This document shows, piece after piece, positions 24,871-32,975 of a stretch of 64,000 bases of DNA. The stretch is from positions 117,415 through 181,414 of the forward strand of contig JACKGR010000001.1 of assembly GCA_020631895.1 (NCBI GenBank), in the 5' to 3' direction. Source of the DNA: Candidatus Nomurabacteria bacterium (GTDB lineage: Bacteria; Patescibacteriota; Saccharimonadia; Saccharimonadales; UBA7683). A program made the position numbers and the translations under genes. Positions within the stretch are counted from its first letter, which is position 1. The number at the start of each line of letters is the position of its first letter. Under the pieces are notes generated by a model. It made no database searches. It was not told the DNA's origin and saw only the letters and a program-made list of their open reading frames with translations.

Positions 24871-25542
24871 ATGAAGAAATTAATATTAGCTTTTTCAACA
24901 TTCGCAGTACTATCAATAGTCGGAATGTTTTCACAAGGATCTGTTCAAGCTACATCTTGTTCACTAGATATAGTAGACGGACCTAGCAACAACGGAATTA
25001 AAGTATCTCAGGATGGCAAAAGTGTCTATTCTAAGATTATAGTTAAAGGTGATGCTAGCTGTAAAAAGTCATTTACACTTGCAACTTGGAAACTTCCTAA
25101 TAAAAAAGGACTTCCATTAACAGATCAGAAGTTTTATAACTACTCAACAGAGACTAGAGGTCCAGGAACTTATAAAATTTCAGCCCCTATCCCTGAATGT
25201 TATTGGCAAGCTGATTTACTAGGTGGAACTCGACCTAAATCAATAAACGGTGATGCTAACTACCAATATCCTCAAGATCAGTTGGCAAACTATAAATTAG
25301 GTGGTGATAAATCATGTACTGTTACACCTACTCCTACTCCTACACCGACACCTACGCCTACCCCAACACCAACACCTGCTCCAACACCTGTTACTCCTTC
25401 TGCTACAGCTAACCCTGTAAGCACAAATGTGACATCTATCCCAAGCACCGGAGCCGGATCAGTAATCGCCGGAACTCTAGGACTTAGTACATCTACAGGT
25501 TTAGCTTATAACCTATTCCAAAAACGTAGATTGCTAAAGTAA
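24871..25542 (+). CDS. Secreted surface protein with sortase-type anchor
   Basis: A 223-aa exported protein. Sec signal peptide (MKKLILAFSTFAVLSIVGMF..., cleavage probably after VQA about residue 27), a Cys-containing folded part (about 28-150), a Thr-Pro repeat spacer (about 152-175), and a C-terminal IPSTG pentapeptide (190-194) followed by a hydrophobic stretch and a KRR end, the layout of an LPxTG-type sortase substrate. AAGGAGG with normal spacing and a strong promoter suggest high expression. Function of the folded part is unknown. No sortase gene is in this window. Confidence 0.8.
   Translation: MKKLILAFSTFAVLSIVGMFSQGSVQATSCSLDIVDGPSNNGIKVSQDGKSVYSKIIVKGDASCKKSFTLATWKLPNKKGLPLTDQKFYNYSTETRGPGTYKISAPIPECYWQADLLGGTRPKSINGDANYQYPQDQLANYKLGGDKSCTVTPTPTPTPTPTPTPTPTPAPTPVTPSATANPVSTNVTSIPSTGAGSVIAGTLGLSTSTGLAYNLFQKRRLLK
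25325..25395 (+). repeat. Thr-Pro codon repeat inside the surface-protein gene
   Basis: Degenerate ACN-CCN codon tandem repeat encoding a Pro-Thr spacer typical of wall-spanning regions. It is a coding low-complexity tract. Confidence 0.85.
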
Positions 25543-25563
25543 ATACAGTAAACTTCTGAGCAT

Positions 25564-25591
25564 AAAATAGCCCCTCAATTGGGGCTATTTT
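25564..25591. terminator. Bidirectional terminator
   Basis: AAAATAGCCCC (25564-25574), TCAATT loop, GGGGCTATTTT (25581-25591). It has A and T tracts on both sides and separates the convergent surface-protein gene and the minus-strand gene beginning at 26384. Confidence 0.9.
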
Positions 25592-25592
25592 A

Positions 25593-26384
25593 TTAACTTA
25601 ACTGCTTCTGTTTGCGAGGAGAGCATAATGCCAAAGCACGATCCCAGTCTCCCGTAGCAACTAATGTAATTATCGGCCTGTGAGGTCCATTTTCTTCCTC
25701 GCCACGAGTACACTCTATATCGACATATTCCTCAAGAACACTTTCATGGAATAATAAGCCTTGACTGTCATATCCTTTTAGCCCGCCATGAACAAGTCTA
25801 CCCTTGGGGGTGCCATAATACCGCACTGTATCTGAAGCATCACTATCTGGATATCTGGCAGCTAACCAGTGAACAAGATGGTCGAGTGTGTCTAATGCTT
25901 GCGGGACAGTATATCTAGTAACTTCTCCAGCTCTTCGACCAGTAAAACCTAAAGCTAGCGCAGCTTCATTGAAATCACCAAAGCCCTTAAATTCCCCTGA
26001 TTGAACCATGGCATCATGCATTTCTCTTCTATCCCAAGCCCAAAAAACTCCTGGAGCAACTTGCCGAATTTTTTCACGGTGGCTAAAATATTTAAACTCT
26101 TCTGTCCATCCACACTTTCCAGCTTGTACCATGTATTGATCAACTTCACTCGTTGATTTTAGATATAATCCGACAACAAATCTAGATATTTCATCCATTG
26201 CTTCAATTCCAAGCATTATCGTTTTGATTTTTTCGGCACGTGCCTCCCTCGTTGAAATAACTAGATCAGCAGTATCTGTAACTACTTTTAACTCGGAACC
26301 ACTTAAGTCTGCTACTTTTTCTTGTAATTTTTCATGGTCTACTGACATTGAATCTAGTTTCTCATGAATTATTACTATATACAC
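25593..26384 (-). CDS. Hypothetical protein, about 263 aa
   Basis: Not recognised. Soluble; the first about 70 residues look coiled-coil/helical (EKLQEKVADLSG onward), then a Trp/His-rich middle (VFWAWDRREMHDAM) and a mixed C-terminal domain. The start is uncertain: GTG at 26384 gives the longest form, ATG at 26348 would drop 12 residues; neither has a clear Shine-Dalgarno. Its gene ends directly at the shared terminator. Confidence 0.7.
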   Translation of the reverse strand: MYIVIIHEKLDSMSVDHEKLQEKVADLSGSELKVVTDTADLVISTREARAEKIKTIMLGIEAMDEISRFVVGLYLKSTSEVDQYMVQAGKCGWTEEFKYFSHREKIRQVAPGVFWAWDRREMHDAMVQSGEFKGFGDFNEAALALGFTGRRAGEVTRYTVPQALDTLDHLVHWLAARYPDSDASDTVRYYGTPKGRLVHGGLKGYDSQGLLFHESVLEEYVDIECTRGEEENGPHRPIITLVATGDWDRALALCSPRKQKQLS

Positions 26385-26532
26385 AAGCGGTAATTAGGAA
26401 GCGTGGGATACCTTCGGTGCGATCTGCGACAGTGCTCGAAGCAAGCTTTTGCGCTTTCTTGGTCTTCGAACTCACGATCTTACTCACTTTGTTAGTTGAT
26501 CGGGGCTCAATTTCACAAACCTGTGCCACGAC
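26385..26532. other. Spacer between minus-strand gene and tRNA-Trp
   Basis: No firm gene. A minus-strand frame (26362-26544) encoding a Lys/Ser-rich peptide runs through it with somewhat GC-rich codons, but it starts inside the tRNA-Trp terminator and has no convincing ribosome binding site. Confidence 0.3.
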
Positions 26533-26553
26533 AAAACCCGTCACTTGGACGGG
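26533..26553 (-). terminator. Terminator of tRNA-Trp
   Basis: On the minus strand CCCGTC-CAAGT-GACGGG followed by TTTT, immediately 3' of the tRNA. Confidence 0.75.
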
Positions 26554-26561
26554 CTCTTTCG

Positions 26562-26636
26562 TGGCAGGGGCACGTGGAATCGAACCACGATCTTAGGTTT
26601 TGGAGACCCATATACTAGCCGTTGTACTATGCCCCT
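26562..26636 (-). tRNA. tRNA-Trp (CCA)
   Basis: Minus strand. Acceptor AGGGGCA/TGCCCCT, anticodon stem TGGGT/ACCTA with loop CTCCAAA (anticodon CCA), T-arm GTGGTTCGATTCCAC, discriminator G, encoded CCA. Upstream TACAAT (complement of 26660-26665) is a likely -10. Its charging level is the signal that the attenuator at 18.3 kb should read. Confidence 0.96.
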
Positions 26637-26745
26637 ATAACAATTAAAGAACATGTCGTATTGTACCATTCAATCTGACGATAAACTATACTGCAAAGGT
26701 CATAATCTCGCTCGGAGACCTAAATTCTGTTATAATTTTGTAGCA

Positions 26746-27378
26746 ATGAGACATCTTAAGCTGACTCCACCATTACTAATAATTACCATGGGATATCCGG
26801 GGTCTGGTAAAACCTTCTTCTCTAGACAATTTGCCGAACAGTATGGACTACCAAGAATTAGTGAGGACATGCTAAGGTTTGAACTATTTGAGAAGCCTCT
26901 TTTTAGCTCAGATGAATCAGATATAATTAAAAGAATTTTCCAATATACACTAGAAGAATTTTTAAAGTCCCAGCAAACTATAATTTGCGATGGTCTGTTC
27001 TTATCAAAACTTGAGAGATTAGAACTTATCAAGATTGCAAATAAGCAAGGATATCGCACTTTAACCGTTTGGCTTCAAACTGACATTCAAACTTCTTCAT
27101 TAAGAGCGTCAAAGCGCGATAGAAGAAACCCTGATGATAGATTCTCATTTAATATGGACCAATCAACATTCAGTAGTTTTAAAAATAAATTGCAACGTCC
27201 TGACGAGAAAGAACAGTCTATAGTAATTAGTGGCAAACATGCATTTAAAAGCCAGTCTCTCAGTGTTCTAAGAAAAATTACTGGAATGTACGCCGAGCAA
27301 ATTGATGTTAATAAACCAGTTATCGAAAGCCCTAAAAGACCTGCAGTTAAACCTAGAGCTAACCAACTCATCCAATAA
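26746..27378 (+). CDS. P-loop kinase of the AAA_33/zeta-toxin-like type
   Basis: A 210-aa protein with Walker A GYPGSGKTFF (about 17-26), then ISEDMLRFELF and IICDGLFLSKLERLELI, the layout of predicted nucleic-acid or small-molecule kinases. Substrate unknown. ATG 26746 was chosen because the extended -10 TGTTATAAT (26728-26736) ends 9 nt before it; an in-frame ATG at 26653 lies upstream of that promoter. Followed after 5 nt by the metalloprotease gene. Confidence 0.8.
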   Translation: MRHLKLTPPLLIITMGYPGSGKTFFSRQFAEQYGLPRISEDMLRFELFEKPLFSSDESDIIKRIFQYTLEEFLKSQQTIICDGLFLSKLERLELIKIANKQGYRTLTVWLQTDIQTSSLRASKRDRRNPDDRFSFNMDQSTFSSFKNKLQRPDEKEQSIVISGKHAFKSQSLSVLRKITGMYAEQIDVNKPVIESPKRPAVKPRANQLIQ

Positions 27379-27383
27379 AAGTT

Positions 27384-28085
27384 GTGCGTACCATAAATAT
27401 TATCGAAATAGGTGAGGTTAAACTTAAAAAATCTCGACTTGCAAAACGTTTAATTTTAAAGATAGATTCAAGCGGCAATCCAGTTGTAACAATCCCAAGC
27501 ATAGTTCCATATGCGGTTGCCAAAAAGTTTGCTATCCAGAATGCTTCTTGGATAGAAAAAAATATGAACAAGGAACAAGTCGAGACTCTGATGAATGGTA
27601 GCAAAATTGGATCTGAACATGTGGTTTTATTTAAGCCAACCACTACAAGCAAAATTAGTAGTCGAGTCCAAAACTCAACGATTTCAATATCCTATCCGCA
27701 CAACTTAGACGTATCGTCTTCTGAAGTTCAAGCTGAAGCTAAAAAGGCATCTGTAAGAGCACTTAGAGCTGAGGCGAATGAGCAACTTCCATCTTTGTTA
27801 AGTTCTATAGCTGAACATTTTGGATATAAATATAAATCAGTATCTATTAAAAAAATGAATTCAAGATGGGGCAGTTGCTCATCTAGCGGCGAGATAGTAC
27901 TTAATATATGGCTAATGCAACTACCAGAGGATTTGATTAATTATGTACTCTGCCACGAGCTTGCCCATCTAAATAACCACAATCACCAGGCAAAATTTTG
28001 GTCAGAAGTAGAAGCCATGGTTCCAGATTATAAGATCCTTCGCAAACAACTGAAGAATTATCAACCTAAGTTAAAATTAGCATAA
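27384..28085 (+). CDS. YgjP-like (DUF45/SprT-type) metallopeptidase
   Basis: A 233-aa protein with the zinc motif CHELAHLNNHNHQAKFW (HExxH plus a downstream His) and the family NSRWGSCSSSGEIVLN segment. Cytoplasmic, no signal peptide. GTG start 5 nt after the kinase gene, hence co-transcribed. Physiological substrate unknown. Confidence 0.88.
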   Translation: MRTINIIEIGEVKLKKSRLAKRLILKIDSSGNPVVTIPSIVPYAVAKKFAIQNASWIEKNMNKEQVETLMNGSKIGSEHVVLFKPTTTSKISSRVQNSTISISYPHNLDVSSSEVQAEAKKASVRALRAEANEQLPSLLSSIAEHFGYKYKSVSIKKMNSRWGSCSSSGEIVLNIWLMQLPEDLINYVLCHELAHLNNHNHQAKFWSEVEAMVPDYKILRKQLKNYQPKLKLA

Positions 28086-28123
28086 GCTTTACGTTTTGAC
28101 AGTAGTCAGGCATACTATATGCA

Positions 28124-29758
28124 ATGCTTGAAGAACAAGAGATGAGGTCAGCTGAATCAAAAGCCGATAAAGCGTTTACTCGTTTTACTTTTATTATTCC
28201 AACTTCTCTACTCGTAACCCTAACTTATATTCAGCTGTATGTTACAAAAAGTATATATTCACCTGGTGCCTGGGTATTACCTTACGTTTCAGTCGTTGCA
28301 ATTGCTTTGGCTATTAAGGAGTACTTTTTTGCTCCAAAATTTCAAAGAAGTCCTAGTCAATATTTAACAGCCCTCGTATACCACATAATACTTGCGATAT
28401 TTCTAATATTTGCAGCACCAACCGATAGTGGCTACATATTTACCTGGGTATTAGTAGTTGTAAGTTTCTACGTCAGGCTAAATCCTCGATATATTTTCAT
28501 CAGCTACTTAGGCCTATTATTTACGCAAATATCAATTCTTTTATACAGAGACATCGTAACCTTAAATCAAATTGTTACAAGTACTATTGAGTTTGTTATC
28601 ATTATTTCAATTAGCCAACTGGTCATCTCTAGCAGAAAGTATGCAAATGAGGAACTTGGTATAACAAAAAGAAGTTTAAAAAAACAGCAGTTTGAACGAC
28701 AACGACTCCTCTCGCTAATCAACAACATGGGGGAAGCCGTAATAGCAACTGATGATAAAGGAAAAGTACTTCTATATAATGCCGCTACCCTAAACTTATT
28801 GGATACCAATCAAAGTCTTGATAACAAATCCATAGATAAAATTTTGGACTTGAAGGATAAAAACGGAAGATCAGTAAATCTATCTAAGCTAATGAAATCT
28901 AGTCCAACTGGACTTACAAACAATGATCTAATTCATGAATTTGCTCCAGGAGATTTTATTAATATGTATATAAACATAGCTCCAATTAAACTGGGTTTTA
29001 AAGAGGATATCGGTAGTGGTTATATAATCATGATTAGAGATATCACCAAGGAGAAATCACTTCAGGATGAGCGTGACGAATTTATTAGTGTTGTTAGCCA
29101 CGAGCTCCGAACACCAGCGGCTATCGCAGAAGGAGGAGTCAGCAATGCTATTTTTGCAATCGAGAATAAAGTTTCCAAAGGCGAAGTTCTTAATGCATTA
29201 AACGAATCACATGAGCAAATTCTATTCTTATCAAGTATGATTAACGATCTGGCAACTCTCTCACGTGCAGAACGAACCGACAAAAAATTGGAGATCAAGA
29301 CAATTAAACCAGATGAACTTCTTGAGGAGATCGCAAAAGATTATCAAGACCAAGCTAAAGAGAAAAAGTTAAGTTTTTCAATTTCTTCAGCCAAAGACAC
29401 AAAGTCTATCAAATCATCAGAGTTATATCTAAGAGAGATTTTACAAAACTTTATTACTAACTCTCTAAAATACACTAAACAGGGATCAATTATTGTTCAC
29501 GTACGGTCAAACAGTAACGGAGATGCAGTGTTCTCCGTTGCAGACTCTGGGATTGGTTTAAGTAAATCTGACAAACGTCACATTTTTGACAAATTTTTTA
29601 GATCCGAAGATTATCGCACAAGAGAAAGTAGCGGAACTGGTCTTGGACTTTACGTTACACTGAAGCTAGCTAACCGTTTAAATGCTTCGATCGATGTTGA
29701 AAGCGAACTAAACAAGGGTTCGACTTTTACTATTACTGTTCCAAGTTATAAAAAATGA
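28124..29758 (+). CDS. Membrane sensor histidine kinase (orphan)
   Basis: A 544-aa sensor kinase. Residues about 20-170 hold six or seven hydrophobic segments, 195-310 a PAS-like domain, then HisKA with VVSHELRTP (phospho-acceptor His326) and a complete HATPase domain: N box NFITNSLKY (about 439-447), G1 VADSGIGLS, F box FDKFFR, G2 SGTGLGLYV. No response regulator lies next to it. TTGACA (28096-28101) and TACTAT upstream form at best an irregular promoter with a very short leader. Confidence 0.93.
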   Translation: MLEEQEMRSAESKADKAFTRFTFIIPTSLLVTLTYIQLYVTKSIYSPGAWVLPYVSVVAIALAIKEYFFAPKFQRSPSQYLTALVYHIILAIFLIFAAPTDSGYIFTWVLVVVSFYVRLNPRYIFISYLGLLFTQISILLYRDIVTLNQIVTSTIEFVIIISISQLVISSRKYANEELGITKRSLKKQQFERQRLLSLINNMGEAVIATDDKGKVLLYNAATLNLLDTNQSLDNKSIDKILDLKDKNGRSVNLSKLMKSSPTGLTNNDLIHEFAPGDFINMYINIAPIKLGFKEDIGSGYIIMIRDITKEKSLQDERDEFISVVSHELRTPAAIAEGGVSNAIFAIENKVSKGEVLNALNESHEQILFLSSMINDLATLSRAERTDKKLEIKTIKPDELLEEIAKDYQDQAKEKKLSFSISSAKDTKSIKSSELYLREILQNFITNSLKYTKQGSIIVHVRSNSNGDAVFSVADSGIGLSKSDKRHIFDKFFRSEDYRTRESSGTGLGLYVTLKLANRLNASIDVESELNKGSTFTITVPSYKK

Positions 29759-29759
29759 C

Positions 29760-29788
29760 TTGCAAGCAAGAATCCTATGGGGTATACT
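29760..29788 (+). promoter_or_regulatory. Promoter upstream of secE-nusG
   Basis: TTGCAA (29760-29765), 17 bp, TATACT (29783-29788). Predicted start near 29795, immediately before the hairpin at 29798. Confidence 0.55.
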
Positions 29789-29797
29789 TGACATAGC

Positions 29798-29818
29798 GAG
29801 CCAAATAAGGCTCTTTTT
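29798..29818 (+). terminator. Terminator just downstream of the secE promoter
   Basis: GAGCC (29798-29802), AAATAA loop, GGCTC (29809-29813), five Ts. It may simply end the histidine kinase transcript, or act as an attenuator because it lies inside the transcript predicted to start at 29795. Confidence 0.75.
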
Positions 29819-29854
29819 AATTACATCAAAGTTTCAAGATTATTTGGAGAATAA

Positions 29855-30178
29855 ATGGCAAAAACTAAACGTTTTGGTAAGTTTAAATCATTGATAAAGG
29901 CGCCTTTTGTTAATATCTTTAAATTTTTAAAAAAGCTAACCGTGCCAATTAGATCAAATAAAGCGTATAAAACAGCCCGGAAGTCATTCTTAAAATCACC
30001 ATTTAAAGGATACTTCAAAGAATCTTATGCCGAGCTCAAACATGTAGAGTGGCCAGATTGGAAGACTTCGTGGAAGCTCACCGGAACTGTAATAGTTTTC
30101 TCGGTAGCTTTTGCAGTGCTTACGACATTTTTAGACATCGGATTTGAAAAGTTAGCAAAAAAAATATTCCTAAATTAA
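29855..30178 (+). CDS. secE: Preprotein translocase subunit SecE
   Basis: SecE (107 aa). The family core is FKESYAELKHVEWPDWKTSW followed by one membrane segment (about 77-97). About 45 basic N-terminal residues precede it, making it longer than the minimal SecE. GGAG precedes the ATG. It heads secE-nusG-(small gene)-rplK-(small gene)-rplA. Confidence 0.93.
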   Translation: MAKTKRFGKFKSLIKAPFVNIFKFLKKLTVPIRSNKAYKTARKSFLKSPFKGYFKESYAELKHVEWPDWKTSWKLTGTVIVFSVAFAVLTTFLDIGFEKLAKKIFLN

Positions 30179-30191
30179 AGAAAGGCAGAAT

Positions 30192-30734
30192 ATGACTAAA
30201 CGATATGACGAGAGCAAACAATGGTACGCAATTCACACCTACTCAGGCTACGAGGAGAAGGTTGCTGAAAGCATTAAACAAAGAGCTGACAGCCTTGATA
30301 TGGCAGACAAGATCTTTGATGTGATTGTGCCTAAAGAGAAGCAAATCGAAATTAAAAATGGTAAAAGAAAAGTAGTTGAGAAGAAGATTTTCCAGGGTTA
30401 CGTACTAGTCCAGATGAAGATGGGTGAGGATGTCTGGTATATCGTCAGAAACACACCAAATGTTACTGGTTTCGTAGGCTCGGGAACAGATCCTACTCCT
30501 GTTGAAGAAGACGAGATTAGCAAAATTCTTAAACGTATGGGTGCCGAGGATCCAAAGCACAAAATAGATTATGCAGTCGGTGAAGTTGTCAGTATTATCG
30601 ATGGTCCATTCAAGGGCTTTGACGGTGCAGTCAACGAGATTGACGCAGCTAAAGGCAAGCTTAAAGTTCTAGTCAGTATGTTCGGCCGTGAAACGCCAGT
30701 TGAACTAGATGCTTTACAGGTCAAAAAGGTCTAG
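30192..30734 (+). CDS. nusG: Transcription antitermination factor NusG
   Basis: NusG (180 aa) couples RNA polymerase to the ribosome. NGN domain WYAIHTYSGYEEKVAESI and VQMKMGEDVWYIVRNTPNVTGFVG; C-terminal KOW VVSIIDGPFKGFDGAV. Start after AAAGGCAG. Such coupling is relevant to the attenuators in this window. Confidence 0.97.
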   Translation: MTKRYDESKQWYAIHTYSGYEEKVAESIKQRADSLDMADKIFDVIVPKEKQIEIKNGKRKVVEKKIFQGYVLVQMKMGEDVWYIVRNTPNVTGFVGSGTDPTPVEEDEISKILKRMGAEDPKHKIDYAVGEVVSIIDGPFKGFDGAVNEIDAAKGKLKVLVSMFGRETPVELDALQVKKV

Positions 30735-30736
30735 CA

Positions 30737-31006
30737 ATGGCAAAGACTACTCTTGTAGTCAATTCAGAATGCATTGCTCATTGCCTGGATTATGAAGCCC
30801 CGGTCTTAGCTGCTGAAGCAAGATTCATAGAACAAAGCGAAACTGCAGATATAGATGATACGTTTGAAGTTGCATGCGGGGTCAGAGGATGTGAGATTCG
30901 AGACGAATTGTACTTAAAAGTTGTCCGAGGACATAGATTAGTAAAACATGGAATTTTTGGGAATGACTGTATTTTAAATATCCTAGACAACAGTAGTCAA
31001 TTATGA
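30737..31006 (+). CDS. Unknown 89-aa Cys-rich protein between nusG and rplK
   Basis: Not recognised. It starts 2 nt after nusG. Cysteines at 12, 16, 47, 52 and 78 (ECIAHC, CGVRGC) suggest a metal site or disulfides; no signal or membrane segment. A 68-bp gap with a possible -10 follows before rplK. A role tied to transcription or translation is only suggested by position. Confidence 0.65.
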   Translation: MAKTTLVVNSECIAHCLDYEAPVLAAEARFIEQSETADIDDTFEVACGVRGCEIRDELYLKVVRGHRLVKHGIFGNDCILNILDNSSQL

Positions 31007-31074
31007 TAGTATAGCTTAGTTACGCACTAAATTTAGCTTCACAATAATTTAGTACAAGAATAGGAAATAATTTA

Positions 31075-31500
31075 ATGGCAAAAAAAGTTACAGCTAACTT
31101 AAAACTTAGAATCCCAGCCGGTAAAGCCAGTGCAGGACCTCCAGTAGGTTCAACTCTGGGTCAGTACGGCCTAAATATGATGGATTTTATTAATCCATTC
31201 AACGAGCAGACTAAAGACATGATGGGATCAGATGTTATCGTTCACATGCGGATCTTTGATGATCGAACTTTCGACTTTTCTGTGATCGGTGAGCCAGCTG
31301 ATGATCTAATCAGAAAAGCAGCAGGCATTCAAAAAGGTTCAGGCGAATCTCACAAAACCAAAGTCGGTAAAATTACAGATGCACAGCTTACAGAAATTGC
31401 TGATAAGAAGATGCCTTACCTAAATGCTAACGACATAGATGGCGCAAAAAAAGTAATAGCCGGAACCGCCCGATCAATGGGTGTAGAAATAGAAGGTTAG
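31075..31500 (+). CDS. rplK: 50S ribosomal protein L11
   Basis: L11 (141 aa), GTPase-centre stalk base. KVTANLKLRIPAGKASAGPP and GSTLGQYGLNMMDF with KKMPYLNANDIDGAKKVIAGTARSMG. Length normal. GGAAATAATT precedes the ATG. Confidence 0.97.
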   Translation: MAKKVTANLKLRIPAGKASAGPPVGSTLGQYGLNMMDFINPFNEQTKDMMGSDVIVHMRIFDDRTFDFSVIGEPADDLIRKAAGIQKGSGESHKTKVGKITDAQLTEIADKKMPYLNANDIDGAKKVIAGTARSMGVEIEG

Positions 31501-31503
31501 TCT

Positions 31504-31770
31504 ATGAAAGGCAACTTCGATTTCTCTAAAGGTACCACCCGTTTTGAAAGTCAAGTTGGAGCAGGCGAAGATGTAGGTAATGCAACTTGGCTAATGGGAG
31601 TTGGAGCTGAAGATCCTTACTCTGAAACTTTAATTATCGTAAGAGACACACACAAGATTAGTAGAAGAGAGGGAAGAAGAACTGTCAAGCTCGCACATCA
31701 GGTAGCTAACCTGACTTTTGAGGAAGGTTTTAGAGACGGAGCAGACGAACACGAACTAGTTTTTAATTAA
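31504..31770 (+). CDS. Unknown 88-aa protein between L11 and L1
   Basis: Not recognised. Starts 3 nt after rplK; normally rplA follows directly. No signal or membrane segment; central RDTHKISRREGRRTVKLAH is basic, ends acidic. It is within the ribosomal transcript and thus likely expressed with L11 and L1. Confidence 0.65.
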   Translation: MKGNFDFSKGTTRFESQVGAGEDVGNATWLMGVGAEDPYSETLIIVRDTHKISRREGRRTVKLAHQVANLTFEEGFRDGADEHELVFN

Positions 31771-31778
31771 ATAAATAT

Positions 31779-31821
31779 GTGGGACCAGTCCGTCTGTAAG
31801 ACGGCCAGGGTTTGAACCACG
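31779..31821 (+). promoter_or_regulatory. Hairpin before rplA, candidate L1 autoregulatory site
   Basis: GTGG (31780-31783) ... CCGTC-TGTAA-GACGG (31789-31803) ... CCAC (about 31817-31820): a stem with an internal loop GACCAGT/CCAGGGTTTGAA, directly upstream of the rplA ribosome-binding site AAAGGAG. L1 binds similar two-helix internal-loop elements in other organisms; the match here is by shape only. Confidence 0.35.
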
Positions 31822-31833
31822 AAAGGAGCCAAA

Positions 31834-32847
31834 ATGGCAAAGAAAGCAGAATTAGTTGAGAAAGCAAAAAAACTGAAACTTGATGTTTCAGCAAAAAGTA
31901 CAATTAAAGAGCTCGAGGCGGCAATTGCAGAAGCAGGTGTTGGTACACCTAGCTCAGAGAACGAGACTGCGGTAGAAGCCTCTTCAGATGTAAAAGAAGA
32001 GAAGTTAGCCAAGGCCGGTAAGCGCTCAGCTAAAGCACTAAAAGAAGTTGAAGAGAAGGAAGCCAAAGAAGAGCGCAAAGAGAAGATAGCTAGCGGTGAC
32101 TTAGATCCTGCAGAAGCTGGCATCAAAAAAGGACCGTCTCCAAAAACCCGCACTAGGCTAGAGCGACGTAGCAAAAACTACAAAAAAATCGCAGGGTTAA
32201 TCGACAAAGAGAAGCAATACACTCTAAAAGAAGCCGTTGAAGTGTTGCCAAAAACTAGCACAGTTAAATTTGATGCGAGCGTTGAGCTTCACGTTAACTT
32301 GGGTGTTGACCCACGACAAGCCGACCAAAATATTCGTGGAACCGTAGCCCTACCTTATGGAACTGGTAAATCAATTCGTATTGCAGTTTTTGCACCTGCC
32401 GATCAACACGAAGATGCAAAAAAAGCTGGCGCAGATATTGTAGGTGAGGATGAATTCTTGCAACAACTTGATAAAGAGCAGATTGATTTTGACGTTTTGA
32501 TTGCGACACCGCAACTAATGGCAAAACTCAGTAAATACGCCCGAATCTTAGGACCACGCGGACTAATGCCTAACCCTAAAAGTGGCACGGTTACTGCAAA
32601 AGTTGGCCAAGCTGTCAAAGAGGCAAAAGCTGGTAAAGTTGAATACCGTGTTGATAAGCAATCAATTGTTCACCTTGCAGTTGGTAAAGTCAGCTTTTCT
32701 CCAAAAAATCTAGAAGAGAATGCTAGGGTAGTTCTAAAATCACTTTCAGACGCTAAACCAAGCTCTGTAAAGGGTGTTTACATCAAGAAAGTCTCAATGA
32801 CTACAACAATGGGCCCAGGCCTTACCCTCGCTCTAAGCGAACTCTAA
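31834..32847 (+). CDS. rplA: 50S ribosomal protein L1 with N-terminal extension
   Basis: L1 (337 aa versus about 230). The C-terminal about 235 residues are the L1 core (YTLKEAVEVLPKTSTVKFDASVELHV, GPRGLMPNPKSGTVT, IVHLAVGKVSF). The first about 100 residues are extra: a SAP/HeH-like helical start (KAELVEKAKKLKLDVSAKS, TIKELEAAIAEAG) and a Glu/Lys-rich linker. Shine-Dalgarno AAAGGAG. Ends the secE operon. Confidence 0.95.
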   Translation: MAKKAELVEKAKKLKLDVSAKSTIKELEAAIAEAGVGTPSSENETAVEASSDVKEEKLAKAGKRSAKALKEVEEKEAKEERKEKIASGDLDPAEAGIKKGPSPKTRTRLERRSKNYKKIAGLIDKEKQYTLKEAVEVLPKTSTVKFDASVELHVNLGVDPRQADQNIRGTVALPYGTGKSIRIAVFAPADQHEDAKKAGADIVGEDEFLQQLDKEQIDFDVLIATPQLMAKLSKYARILGPRGLMPNPKSGTVTAKVGQAVKEAKAGKVEYRVDKQSIVHLAVGKVSFSPKNLEENARVVLKSLSDAKPSSVKGVYIKKVSMTTTMGPGLTLALSEL

Positions 32848-32856
32848 ACACATCTC

Positions 32857-32901
32857 AATACATAAAAGAAGTGTTGTAAAATAACACTTCTTTTATGTAT
32901 T
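32857..32901. terminator. Long perfect hairpin terminator after rplA
   Basis: An 18-bp perfect stem, 32858-32875 with 32883-32900, with a 7-nt loop GTAAAAT. The GTGTT/AACAC core is flanked by A-rich and T-rich arms, so it can terminate in either direction. Confidence 0.85.
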
Positions 32902-32975
32902 TGCTAGCATTGCAATTATTGACTCTGCTATCATAAAGATGAACGCAGAGGGTGGCCTGCAAAAATGGAGGGGTC

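Noticed and set aside
25325..25395. Tandem repeat as a possible CRISPR or minisatellite
   Set aside because: It is an in-frame Thr-Pro codon repeat within a secreted protein; there are no spacers and no cas genes anywhere in the window.
26362..26544. Minus-strand 60-aa Lys-rich frame next to tRNA-Trp
   Set aside because: Begins within the tRNA terminator, lacks a ribosome binding site, and overlaps the start of the neighbouring gene. Its codon composition is slightly suspicious, so it is recorded rather than annotated.
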